DNA of 64,000 nt from assembly GCF_003576645.1 (NCBI RefSeq), contig NC_044919.1, forward strand, positions 34,637,362 through 34,701,361, given 5' to 3'. This document shows positions 1-10,279 of this stretch, piece by piece (position 1 is the stretch's first letter; every line of letters starts with the position of its first letter). Below the pieces are notes generated by a model. The model searched no databases and was not told where the DNA came from. It was given only the letters and a program-made list of their open reading frames with translations. This DNA comes from Ipomoea triloba (lineage: Eukaryota; Streptophyta; Magnoliopsida; Solanales; Convolvulaceae). A program made the position numbers and the translations under genes.

Positions 1-2
1 TA

Positions 3-59
<57 letters not shown>
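1..59. repeat. (TA)n microsatellite
   Basis: Nearly uninterrupted TA dinucleotides at the left edge of the window; the repeat may continue beyond it. Confidence 0.95.
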
Positions 60-61
<2 letters not shown>

Positions 62-1400
62 GTATAACATATATCCACACACATGAAGTATTTTTTTTGT
101 TTTCATAGGTCGCTGCCTAAACGCTAGTCTACCGCCCGACTAGTGTGTAGCGTCTACTGCAACCATGTTTGCAAGTCATTAAAAAATTGATCACTATATT
201 TCCGAAGTTGTAATCGTGTATAGCACGGCATGGGTTAATGCATGCATGCATATCTGAATTCTGAAATGTGAAACATTATTATTGCTATTCATCCCACATT
301 ATACGATTAGCCAAATTCAAAGTTGTAAATTCCAACTTATGACAAAATTTCAAACTTAGAAACGTAATTGGGTTGCCATGTCCGCTCGCACTGTCCACTC
401 ACCCGGCCCCACCCCTCACTCTGACTACCCTCCCATGCGCTTACACCGTCCCAATTGCGTTGTGTTGCCTTAAACTTCTGTCTCGTGAGGGTTGACCACA
501 AAATCAAACTTCAACAACTTTGACCACAAAACACACCTAAAAAAAGGAATATTATGATATGCACATCAACCACATGTGAATTTGTATTGATACAACCATC
601 TATGTATATTGATTACATCAAATATCTTCACCAAAGGTGTAATTCCTTATCGAGTTAGTTAGACAATTGAATTATTAACTATAAGATTTTAAGTTAAACT
701 CTGAGCCATCTCAATTTGAGTTGATTACTTATAGACAACTTAATGTCATGCATTATATTATTTGCGTGAACGTGTTAGACCCAATGAATGAACGAACCAA
801 CTGGCTAGCTTGCCATAAAATAGGTAGGGAGCAACAATAGAGTTAAGTGTTATTCTACCTTAGACACTAAGGTCTGACCGAGTCAAGCATGCCGACCCAG
901 TTAAGTTTGGGTAGCTTGTCGCTAGTCGCTAGTCTTGGACTTGACTATGAAAGGGATCGAAGCGATTCGAAAAGCACAACTGGTCGAGAGCTATTTACGT
1001 TTCCTTGATGAGGGCAAAACCAGTTTGACCGATATGATGAGTAAGGCTGGTCCGCAGGGTAAGAGGGCCTCGAGACACCACACGAGCGCTACTCTAAACA
1101 CATGACACTAGGCTGATTTACTTGTAATTCTTTACCATCACCAGAAGTGATTCACCCAAAATAATGCACTTTCAGGTAGGGAATGAAATTTTTTCATAAT
1201 AGAAATATCTACGTTTGAACGGATTAATAAAAATGATTGTATTAGATATTGTGAGAAAAATACTTTGTGTGCAATTATACATATATATGAATAATTGTGC
1301 CCCGTCCAAATTAGCACCTTATGGGCTTATACGTGCTTTTTCTTTTAAAAAGTACTAATTTAAATACAAATTAAGGAAATGAAAAAAATTCAAAACCACC
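60..1400. other. intergenic DNA upstream of the first U-box gene
   Basis: No credible coding sequence is seen. About 840-1130 is a less AT-rich block without long frames that looks like the remains of an LTR or another old interspersed repeat; no ends or target duplications could be found for it. The stretch 370-480 is relatively C-rich. The last 100 bases before 1407 are AT-rich and lead into the core promoter of the U-box gene. Confidence 0.5.
492..525 (+). promoter_or_regulatory. pair of W-box motifs
   Basis: TTGACC occurs at 492-497 and again at 520-525, each followed by ACAAAA. WRKY factors bind TTGAC(C/T), and Arabidopsis PUB22/23/24 are induced by elicitors. The pair is about 1 kb upstream of the PUB start, so a regulatory role is inferred, not shown. 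Confidence 0.3.
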
Positions 1401-1406
1401 CATCCA

Positions 1407-1414
1407 TATAAATA
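1407..1414 (+). promoter_or_regulatory. TATA box of the first U-box gene
   Basis: TATAAATA at 1407-1414, 113 bases before the ATG. A pyrimidine-rich leader (CTCTCTCTTATATTCTGCTC-like, about 1465-1490) follows. This spacing is typical of a plant TATA promoter with an 80-90 base 5' UTR. Confidence 0.6.
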
Positions 1415-1526
1415 AGCCGCTATCTCTTACACCCAATACCTTTATTCTTCATATATTCTCACATTTTCTCTCTCTTATATTCTGCTCTCTAATCATCTTT
1501 CATTAGAGAAAATAATTCTTTACAAA

Positions 1527-2807
1527 ATGGAGGAAGTTGAGATACCTCAATATTTCTTATGTCCAATATCCCTTCAAATCATGAAAGATCCAGTCACGGT
1601 GGTGACAGGCATCACGTACGACCGGGAAAGCATCACGCAGTGGTTGTTGGCGGCGGCGGAGGAACCGAGTTGCCCGGTCACAAAGCAGCCTTTGGCGGCG
1701 CGTGACGCCGCCGCCGGCGAGTTAACCCCCAACCACACGCTCCGCCGCCTCATCCAATCTTGGTGCATTGCCAATTCCCACAAAGGAATCGATCTTCTCC
1801 CCACTCCCAAATCCCCTCTCACTAAATCTCGTGTCCACCGGCTTATCCGCGACTTGAATAACCCCAAAACGTTCATGAAATCTTTGAACCAATTGGAGGA
1901 GCTCGCGGAGGAGGAGAAGAACCGGAAGTGTATTGAGGAAGCTGGCGTGGCAAAATCTATGGTTCTGTTCGTAGTTAAAAGGTTTAAGGAAGGAGAAGTA
2001 ATCTTAGCAGGCCTCGAACAGGCTTTGAGGATCTTTTGTCTTGTTTGGACCCCGTCCGAGGAAAACAAGTCAATAGTGAACCAAAACCATAGCGGTCTTA
2101 TTCCACTTATATTACAAATTATGAAAACAAAAACAGAACTTGATCATCTCAAAATCCAAGCAATGGCGGCCTTGAAAGCAATCACAGAAGTTTCCAATTC
2201 CAGTTCCCTGGAGGGACTAACCCAACAATTCTTCTCCAAAATTGTGAGTCTCATCACTCAACAAACCACAATACAAAAACAGGCTCTTCATGTCCTCATA
2301 CACGCCTCCCAATTGGGTAAAAACAGGCTAAAGATCATCGAATCGGGGGCGATTTTCGACCTGATTGAGCTGGAATTAAGCGGCCCTGGAAAGAGGATTA
2401 GCGAGCTGGCATTTTGCCTGTTGGCTAATCTGTGCTCTCTAGCCGAGGGGAGACAGGAGTTGTTGAAACACGCGGGGGGTATAGCCGTGGTGTCCAAACG
2501 GGTGCTGAATGTTTCTCCGGCGACGGATAACTGGGCGGTGCAGATTCTGGCGGTGATTTCGAGATGTTCGGGAACGAAAGATGTGGTTCTGGAGATGTTG
2601 AGGGTGGGGGCTGTGTCAAAGCTTTGCATGGTTCTTCAAGCTGATTGTGAAGTGCGTTTGAAGAAGAAGGCAAGGGAGATATTGAGGGCGCACTCTAGTG
2701 TTTGGAGTGACTCTCCTTGTATACAAGAGAAATATGATGGGACAATTGAGGGACTAAATAGACCGTTTTCTAATACAAATGTATTTGTTTACGTGCATCG
2801 AAGATAG
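1527..2807 (+). CDS. U-box E3 ubiquitin ligase with ARM repeats, PUB22/23/24 type
   Basis: A 426-residue single-exon protein. The N-terminal U-box (about residues 6-80) shows the family hallmarks IPQYFLCPIS, MKDPVTV, TGITYDRESI, CPVTKQ and LTPNHTLRRLIQ. It recruits an E2 enzyme and, unlike RING, folds without zinc. A linker with the LPTPKSP segment typical of PUB22/23/24 follows, then helical armadillo-type repeats to about residue 400 (for example LLANLCSLAEGRQELL and MLRVGAVSKLCMVLQ), which bind substrates. Length matches Arabidopsis PUB22/PUB23 (about 410-435 aa), which lack introns and dampen immune and drought signalling in the cytosol. The ATG follows a TATA box and leader at the expected distance. 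The C-terminal tail after the SPCIQ segment (about the last 30 residues) is longer than in the paralog at 15104-16342 and may be lineage-specific. Which of PUB22/23/24 is the ortholog cannot be told here. Confidence 0.93.
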   Translation: MEEVEIPQYFLCPISLQIMKDPVTVVTGITYDRESITQWLLAAAEEPSCPVTKQPLAARDAAAGELTPNHTLRRLIQSWCIANSHKGIDLLPTPKSPLTKSRVHRLIRDLNNPKTFMKSLNQLEELAEEEKNRKCIEEAGVAKSMVLFVVKRFKEGEVILAGLEQALRIFCLVWTPSEENKSIVNQNHSGLIPLILQIMKTKTELDHLKIQAMAALKAITEVSNSSSLEGLTQQFFSKIVSLITQQTTIQKQALHVLIHASQLGKNRLKIIESGAIFDLIELELSGPGKRISELAFCLLANLCSLAEGRQELLKHAGGIAVVSKRVLNVSPATDNWAVQILAVISRCSGTKDVVLEMLRVGAVSKLCMVLQADCEVRLKKKAREILRAHSSVWSDSPCIQEKYDGTIEGLNRPFSNTNVFVYVHRR

Positions 2808-2835
2808 CTAATATTTTTATCTTATATATAAAAAG

Positions 2836-3332
2836 CAATGTTGAAAAAATCGCATCGCACCTAATCGACATCTAGGCGCTAGGCAATAGCGGGCTGCCTA
2901 GGATTTCGGTGATATCGTTGTTCTATGAGGTCAACCGCCTAGCGCCGAGTAGGTCGCGGCGGACTAGGCAATCTAGGCATTCGTCTAGTGGTGTTTAGGC
3001 TGATGGTTAGTTATTTTAGTTTTTAGTGTTTTTTTAAATGAGTTATTTTGGTCAAATACACCCATTTTTAGTAAAACAACCCTAAATTGTTCAAACCAGT
3101 CATAAACCTAAAAAAAAAAATGTACTCTAAATCTCTAATATTAATTAATACTTTGTGAGTTGTGACTATGTTGTGTTTTGATTTTTGAATTCTTTATACA
3201 ATTTACAATTCTAGATATTCTTTAGGTTAATATTTAAAATTTTAGTACTAACTATTAAAGTATTAAAAAATCTTTTAAATTTAAAAAAAAAAAAGGCCAC
3301 CCGAACAACACCTAGCGATTTTTACAACCTTG
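2836..3332. mobile_element. hAT-type MITE with 8-bp target duplication
   Basis: The left end CAATGTTGAAAAAATCGC and the reverse complement of the right end, CAAGGTTGTAAAAATCGC, form an 18-bp terminal inverted repeat with two mismatches. The direct repeat ATAAAAAG flanks it on both sides (2828-2835 and 3333-3340). Eight-base duplications and short C-A-starting TIRs are characteristic of hAT elements. At 497 bp it carries no transposase frame, so it is non-autonomous. It sits 28 bases after the U-box stop codon and may supply part of the 3' UTR or terminator. Confidence 0.88.
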
Positions 3333-3340
3333 ATAAAAAG

Positions 3341-4875
3341 TAGTGGCATGGTGAAAAAAAAAAACTACAGCTATACCACTCGACCACAAGCAGCAAGCTG
3401 GCTTCCGCCGCCGCCTGCGGCCTTCTCTCCCCGGAAACCTTCTAATCCAAAGCCACCGCTTTTCTGGGGAAAGAGGTTTTCATTAGAGGCTTCTAATGAA
3501 AACCTAACAGCCTGAGGAGTTGAATAAATTATACAAAATAACATAATAGTTTAAGAGCTATTAATGCAATGTAAAGTCATATACTCCATAATAAACTTTT
3601 GTACAGATGCATCATGTTAAAAAGAATATTGGGTTTAGACCTTCATGCAAGAAAATTAAAGTTAAACACTTTGAGTTTAGTACTTGAAGAATGACTCATT
3701 TTTCAAGAAAAATAGAAAATTGGAGAAATGAAAACAAATTTGTTTACTAAAACTATTTTTTCAAATTGAAAAATGGAGAATTTAGGGTCTCTATTTTTCT
3801 AGAATTTGGAGAATCTATTTAACTAATTCTCCAACTTTTTTAAAGAAAATTGAGAAAGTAAATCCACACTTCAATCCCTTGCAACAACACTTTTAATCTT
3901 TTTTTTTTCCCTTGAAAAATGAAAAATTGAAGAAATGTAAAACTGAATAAAAAATAAAGATATGAAGTAAACCACAATGTCTGGCGTGGCTTCAAAAGTT
4001 AGCTTGGACAATATTTTTGAAACGAATAGAATAATAAAATCCATGTTAGAATGACCTATTGAACCCCGTTGAAATATGAAAATTTCATCAAGATAAAGTA
4101 CTTCGTTTGCTTCAAAATATTGGTATTGCCAAACAAAAACTGAAATTATGTAACACACAATTTAATTTATTAACGAGTTCTTAAGTGCTCTAATAATATG
4201 CCAAAACCTATGATGCACATCGACTTTTAAAGATAAAGATTTTTTGTATTTTAAACATTTCTTGACTATTGAAAACTTCATAAAATATTTTAAATTTTGT
4301 TCCAATTTAAAAAAAATTATAAAAATATATTTCCTAAAAATATTCATAAACAATTAATACTTACTATACACATATTCACCGTATTTTGTATTCTGCATTT
4401 CCTTATATTTTTTCTTTGTTTTCTATTTATGTGCGGCTAAGACAAATATAATAGACTTTTGACAAATGCATGGATGTATATCCAGCTTGATAATTATTAC
4501 AACCTTGACCCAACGTGCACGTCTGCCCACTTAACTCTGATCCACACCTCAAATATATTTCATATATTTTAACAATTAAATTTTTTGAAAAAATATTTCA
4601 AATATTTGATTTGTCTTAACTTTGTAATAATTTTTTTAAAAAAAATTTCTAATATACCATTGCTACAAAGAAACAAAAAAAGGCAATAAATGGCACAAAA
4701 CAATAATTAGATAAATGTTATGCATTTAGTTATCCGGGAAAAATAATTTAGGCTATTACTAATTTGAAATAATATTTTCACCTTTTAAAAAATTACATTC
4801 CTAATTGACAAAACTTTCCAAAGATAAATAAAGCATCAAACATATTACTAACTTTGTTCACTTTTTCCATCAACC

Positions 4876-4906
<31 letters not shown>

Positions 4907-5379
4907 TAAATTTTCTTAATTATCAAACGATTTCTTTAACTTCCGACCACCTTGTTGGTCAAAACATTATACGGAGTAATTTTTTGTAAAACAAGTTAGT
5001 CAAAGCATTTTATTCGAAAATTTTGACCACCTCCAAGTACAAGCAAAAGGAACAGTCAATAAATGTATGAATTCCAAGTCCATTTGTTACCTCCAAGAGC
5101 GCTACGAGTAGAGCTGTCAAAACAGGTCAGGTCGTCTCAAATTTATTCAAAATTAAGTCGGGCTAGGTCACTCCATTTTTCAACAGGTTGGGATTTTTCT
5201 AACCCAACCCGTGTTGGACGGGCTGACGAACTAAACAGGCCGGCCCGTTAGCCCATTTATTAATTCTTTAAATTATATTGTTAAAATATTTCAATTTTTG
5301 TATAAGGTAATTAAGATTTAAACCCCTAACCTCACAACAACAACATTTCCAACTAGACACATTAAACTTTTTGAACAAA

Positions 5380-5418
<39 letters not shown>

Positions 5419-8400
5419 TGTATTCAAGTGAAGACCTATATACTATAGAGGATTATGAGGACTAATGGTGTGCATTAGATTGAGATATTGAATGGTGTAG
5501 ATTATTCCCTTTTTTTATTATTATTTTGCTATTCTGGGCGCTAGCCGATTGGGTATTAGTAGGATGGGAGTTATTTTGGTCTTTGTTGTAGTGTTTTAAT
5601 TTTGGTATCTTAATTATAGTGTGTGTGTGTATAATTATATAAAAAATGTTTAACAAGTGTACTTAGCATAGTTGGTTTCAATGATAATAAGTTAAGTGAA
5701 AGGTTTAGGGTTCAAGTCTGGTTTGTCTGACATAAAATCGGGCCTGTCTATGCAAAATTTCTCATATATCAATTTAGTTACCAAGTCAACAATCCAACAA
5801 ACTCAGCTTTTCAATATAATAATTAGTGTATTGCATCCCTTAATTTAAGGAGTTTTTTCAAAGTTCAAACATTACCATCCAGTAAAGCCATTGTAGGTGG
5901 CATTATCAACTCACTGTTTCTTCCATTCTTTTTTGTTTTGGACAATAATTCGAAACGGAAAAAGTAGATGTCCTACTATATGCACTGAATTTGTATATGT
6001 GTTTGGCTCAGTTTAGTAAAGGGTTGGTCACTGTTTATGTCTACAAAATATAGACTATACTACTCATCCAAGCATATTATAATCCGTCCGAACAAGCAAA
6101 ACAAAACCAGAACTTTGATACGTAAAATTCAAAGCTGTTAGCAGATTTTTATTTTGAAAACTATGCATCATATTATAAGCTTTTTTTTTAAAAAAAAATC
6201 TGAAAATAAGTTAAATTTTCTTCACATTAAGTCATAAAAATGAGTTACCCCAACAATTTGGAGCAATTATGATCACGACTCTCACCGAGCTTGTGAACCT
6301 CCATCAACGACATAGGGTGGTTAATACACCATGCCAATCCGAGTAATCTCTTATTTACACACGCAAGGTGAATGCACCAATTAACCTCGACAATCTTACT
6401 TCCATGTCTTCTTTTAACTCAAGATCTTTTTCACCATCTCAAAGAAAATCATATCGTAATTCCAATATGTAATATGCGTCACCTTTATATTATAGATGTG
6501 AGTTGAAGTCCCCATTATGCATAACCTATTAGAATGAGTTGAAATTATCTTTGGATGTTAGAATGTTAGGGATCTTTAATTTTTAGAATTGAATTTATTT
6601 TTTTGTTTCCAGAAAATAATGATATCGTTGTAATTGTCCGATGATTGTCCATTGATCGTCGCGGAAGTTGCTCATCTACATGGACAGTTGGGGATGCTAC
6701 ACATACCGAATTCGGTTGAGGTGACAAACGATTGGAAATTTGGCGGGAAAAAGGCACTTGAGGGCTAGACTGCTAATAAGTGCATTTATATCCATGTTTT
6801 TATCCATTGACCTATTTTGAGTGATAAATACTTTGGTTTTATGCAAAAAGTGACTTATTAATTCCTTTGTATATATCTTTAGGTGCATAAATTGTTGAGG
6901 TGAAGAAAATTGTGTGCTTTTGTGGCATTTTGGATGCATTTGGAGTTAATGGGAGCCAAATATGAAGTTAGGAAGATGGCTAAAATACTTCCAAGAGAGT
7001 CAAAAGTGGTGTCTTCATTGGTTTTGATCATATAAGCAAACCAAGGTAAAAGTATAACAAAATATCAAAGAGTTGAAATTCTCGCATAGCATTACCACTA
7101 CTCAATATTTTGATCATATCTCATACTAGAAATATTCAAATCAAGTGATTCTTATGCCATTAGGAAGGCAACTTGAAGTGCTATAACTTTTATGGAGATC
7201 ATAAAGGCTAATTCAAAGGTTTAAAGGGTGAAAATTTGCCTAAAAGTCAAAGGAGATGCATAGGAGTTCTGCCTGGTAGGCATGGCAAAGGACACAACCA
7301 TGCCTTAGGTCGTGCCATCGAGGTAGTAAGCATCAATTTTTGGGCTTATTTTGGCACAACCAATGGCATGGCCATTCCTATGACCTTGCCACCCCATGCT
7401 CTGTTCATTATTTAAGTTTCGAAGCTCGATTTTTTCATTTCTCATTCGTTCAGACCCATACTTAAACCCAGTGGGCCCCACTCTCCACGGCCAAGAACCC
7501 CAAAATTGTAAGAGAAATATTTCTAAAAAGTTCATCCCACATTTGTTAAATATTCACTCTTAAAAATTTTACTATTCCAAAATTCCATACACTATTCCAA
7601 AATTCCATACAGATGGATGGAGAAAGCCTTACAATGCATAAACATCCCAATCACTCATCAATTCTTGTTTGTATACTCATCTCACCAATCTCAACATTTA
7701 ATCTTAATTAACAAAACCCCATCCTAATTAGTATTCCACTCACCCCCAGGCTGCAGCTCATTCCACTAAAGCCTTCTTAGCTTCCTTGAAAGTATCAATA
7801 TCCTTTCTCCTATAAAACTACTTAGTTTGGAATGTATGTAAACTTAAATCAACCTACGCATTAGCGTACGTATTATCGTTTCTCTAAACAATACAAAGCA
7901 TATATCTTCTTCGAAAAACAGTGTAATAATAAGAAGGAATATAATTGCCAAATATTTTAGTGGTTTGATAACATAACTATCACTTTTCATAAGAAAAGTC
8001 TTAAATTTGAGTTTCATAATAATAAGAATTTACATAATTTGTTAAGCAAATACTGAAATACTATAATTAGATTAGTGTACTTTAAAAAAGAAATATAATT
8101 AATTAATTTATAATAATAAAAAAAGAAGGGGGCTTAGGGGGCACGGGGCTCGAGAAAGAGTTGGAAGGAAAAAGGGAGGACAGACAGGCCAACCTAAATT
8201 TACGGAAGGGAGGCGTGACACTGCAATCCGCCGTACCCTTCAGCTTTATGTCCATTTCAACTTGTGGGCCCGCTTTCCATATCTACCCCCAATTATTTTC
8301 ACCACCTTTCTATTCTCTCCTCCTCTTTTCTCCCATCCTCTCATGTACTCCACCTTTTTTTTTTTTTTTTTTTTTTAATTATTTATTTATACTCCTATTT

Positions 8401-8917
8401 TCGAAAAGAAATGTGATCAATACACATAGTTGTGAGATGTGTATTAATTGGATTCAAAGAGTCCAATTATTTGTACGTACTAGTGTTCAGAATAAGGCAC
8501 ATCAATAGATCTGTTTGACATAAGTAGATTATAAGCTTGTTTAAGGTCTTGTTTGACATGTTTAACCAAAACACTAGTTGAAAGTTGGAAGTTAATTAAT
8601 TAAATTAAAGGGTTCTGTAAAATTAATTATTGAATTAGGTGAGAAGTGTAAAAAGACATAAAATAATAATTTAAATTGATATTTTAATTAATAAAGAACA
8701 GATGATGTTATTTTGTAAATTAATAAAGAAAAAAAAAGAATTAAAAAAAAGATGAGCTTATTTTGAAAGTTGAAACCCTACTTGAAATAACGTTTTGAAA
8801 TAAACTATTACTCCGTATTTTTAACTTACCATGTTTTATGTTTATAACTTATTCTTAAAATAAACTATAAACTCTAAAATAACCTCTACCAAATAGAGTT
8901 TAAAACTTATGCCTTAA
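3341..8917. other. long intergenic stretch without a supported gene
   Basis: Only short frames without recognisable domains are present. Visible content: AT-rich unique-looking DNA; a poly-A run at about 4868-4902; (TA)n at about 5384-5416; a block around 5640-5730 with a B-box-like GGGTTCAAGTC that could be an old SINE; a G/C-richer block at about 7260-7540 of interspersed-repeat character; and a GC-rich patch at about 8130-8360 ending in a poly-T run, which may be an upstream regulatory region or the remains of another gene. None of these could be assigned further. Confidence 0.5.
5105..5262. repeat. dispersed repeat of the GAGCTGTCAAAACxGG type
   Basis: The block starts with GAGCTGTCAAAACAGGTC and contains several GGGC/GCCC words (GGCTAGGTCA, AACCCAACCCG, GGCCGGCCCGTTAGCCC) in otherwise AT-rich DNA. 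Blocks of this wording recur in many plant genomes as short dispersed repeats. Ends were not resolved and no target duplication was found. Confidence 0.35.
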
Positions 8918-8932
8918 AAGCTAATAGCTACT

Positions 8933-9109
8933 TGAAGGAACATAGTTTCCTAGTTAAGAAACAGTTTGCGATTCAAGTTTTCTATAGCATAGTTAGAAAA
9001 GTTGTTTCTATGTCTGACTGTAATAAATGGTTTACCATTTCATTGATCGTTGATGTAAACGTTTTATGTTATGAATTAATGGAATAGCTACGTTTACTTT
9101 CAAAAAAAA
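8933..9109 (+). mobile_element. SINE with 15-bp target duplication
   Basis: The 177-bp insert ends in an A-tract and is bounded by an exact 15-bp direct repeat, AAGCTAATAGCTACT, at 8918-8932 and 9110-9124. The 5' part has a B-box-like GCGATTCAAGT about 50 bases in, as in tRNA-derived SINEs. A poly-A end plus a long target duplication is the signature of LINE-driven retroposition. It is inserted in an older repeat made of TTTGACA/AAGCTTATAAG-type words (about 8510-9330). Confidence 0.85.
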
Positions 9110-9124
9110 AAGCTAATAGCTACT

Positions 9125-10171
9125 AGCATATTTATTTGGACTACTAGCTATATATTGTCCAAATATTTCTACATACTAGTGTTTAGTACAACGCACATCT
9201 ATAACTCTATTTGACATACATAACTTATAAATTAGCTTAAAGTTATAGTATTTCAAAATAAAGCTACTAAGTTTTATGCTAACTTATAAGTTAACTACTA
9301 GCTTTTAAGCTAACTTATACCTTAAAAATTAGTACTCGTTGCAAATTAGCAATACAAATCTATTTACTTATTTTAGATTAATTAATCACAAACTTTTATA
9401 TATATATATATGTATATATATACACTTCTATGTTCAAGTATCATACGTTAAAAAATTAAATAAATATTAATGAAAATACTTGATTTATTAACAACATTTA
9501 CCATTTAAGTGGTTTCTTTTGCTATAAATTTTCAAATAAAAATTTGCGTTTTAGCGAATTTGGTAACTACAAATGACCTGTTAGCTCATAGGCCATAGCC
9601 ATATCTTTGCATCTTATGAGTTATGACGCATGCTATATTACTATTATCTCTAGAAATATTATCTTTTTATTAAACATATAACATAAGTTGTTTCTTAATG
9701 ATCTTGTAACCTAATGGTACAGAGTGACTTTTTCAAATAAGGGATTCTGAGTTTAAGCTTTTGTGAATATGATATCGACTCTTTATGTTTCAGTAGATAA
9801 TATGAATTGTTTATTCTCTCTTAATTTGAATCGATTAATTATAGATGCATAACATTAGAAAGGAAAATTCACAAGTCTGAAGGGTATCATTATTTTAAAT
9901 ATAAAAAAAAAGAAATCGGAGAAGAATTTGTGCAAAATTTTAAATGCATTGAACTAAAAAATATGTATTAAACTAATATTTTTTATTAAAAAAATAAAAT
10001 GTTATAAATTAGATGATTTTTTGGTGAAGAAGACGTGCCGTGCCAGATTCTACTGGTAGGAAAAGAAAGGACGAAACCCTCTACAAGGCTGTTCTGATTC
10101 CTGATTCCGTTCCGTCGGAATATCAACGGTGAGTGTTTAATTATGGGAGATTTTGTTAGATAATCTAATGT
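9125..10171. other. intergenic DNA upstream of the SHI/STY gene
   Basis: AT-rich with no coding sequence seen. It contains (TA)n at about 9400-9422 and, around 9700-9860, a segment with tRNA-promoter-like words (CCTAATGGTACAGAG and GATTCTGAGTTTAAG) that could be a degenerate SINE. The last 150 bases before the TATA box are less AT-rich and include a donor-like CG/GTGAGT at 10129, relevant to a possible 5' leader intron. Confidence 0.45.
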
Positions 10172-10179
10172 TATATAAA
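10172..10179 (+). promoter_or_regulatory. TATA box of the SHI/STY gene
   Basis: TATATAAA at about 10172-10179, roughly 100 bases before the proposed coding start. If used, it places the transcript start near 10205 and argues against a coding exon further upstream. Confidence 0.5.
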
Positions 10180-10279
10180 CCCTAATTGGTATATCATAAC
10201 CCAGATTTGGTTCCTCGTTCTTGAAGATTTGATTTGATTTGATTTTTGTTGTTTCGGAAATTATAAGAAATCTGCAGTT

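Noticed and set aside
1574..2068. Minus-strand 164-codon frame under the first U-box gene
   Set aside because: Shadow of the U-box exon; no recognisable domain.
8161..8508. 115-codon frame
   Set aside because: Starts with a non-ATG codon and runs through a poly-T tract as poly-Phe; no domain. The GC-rich patch is noted as intergenic content instead.
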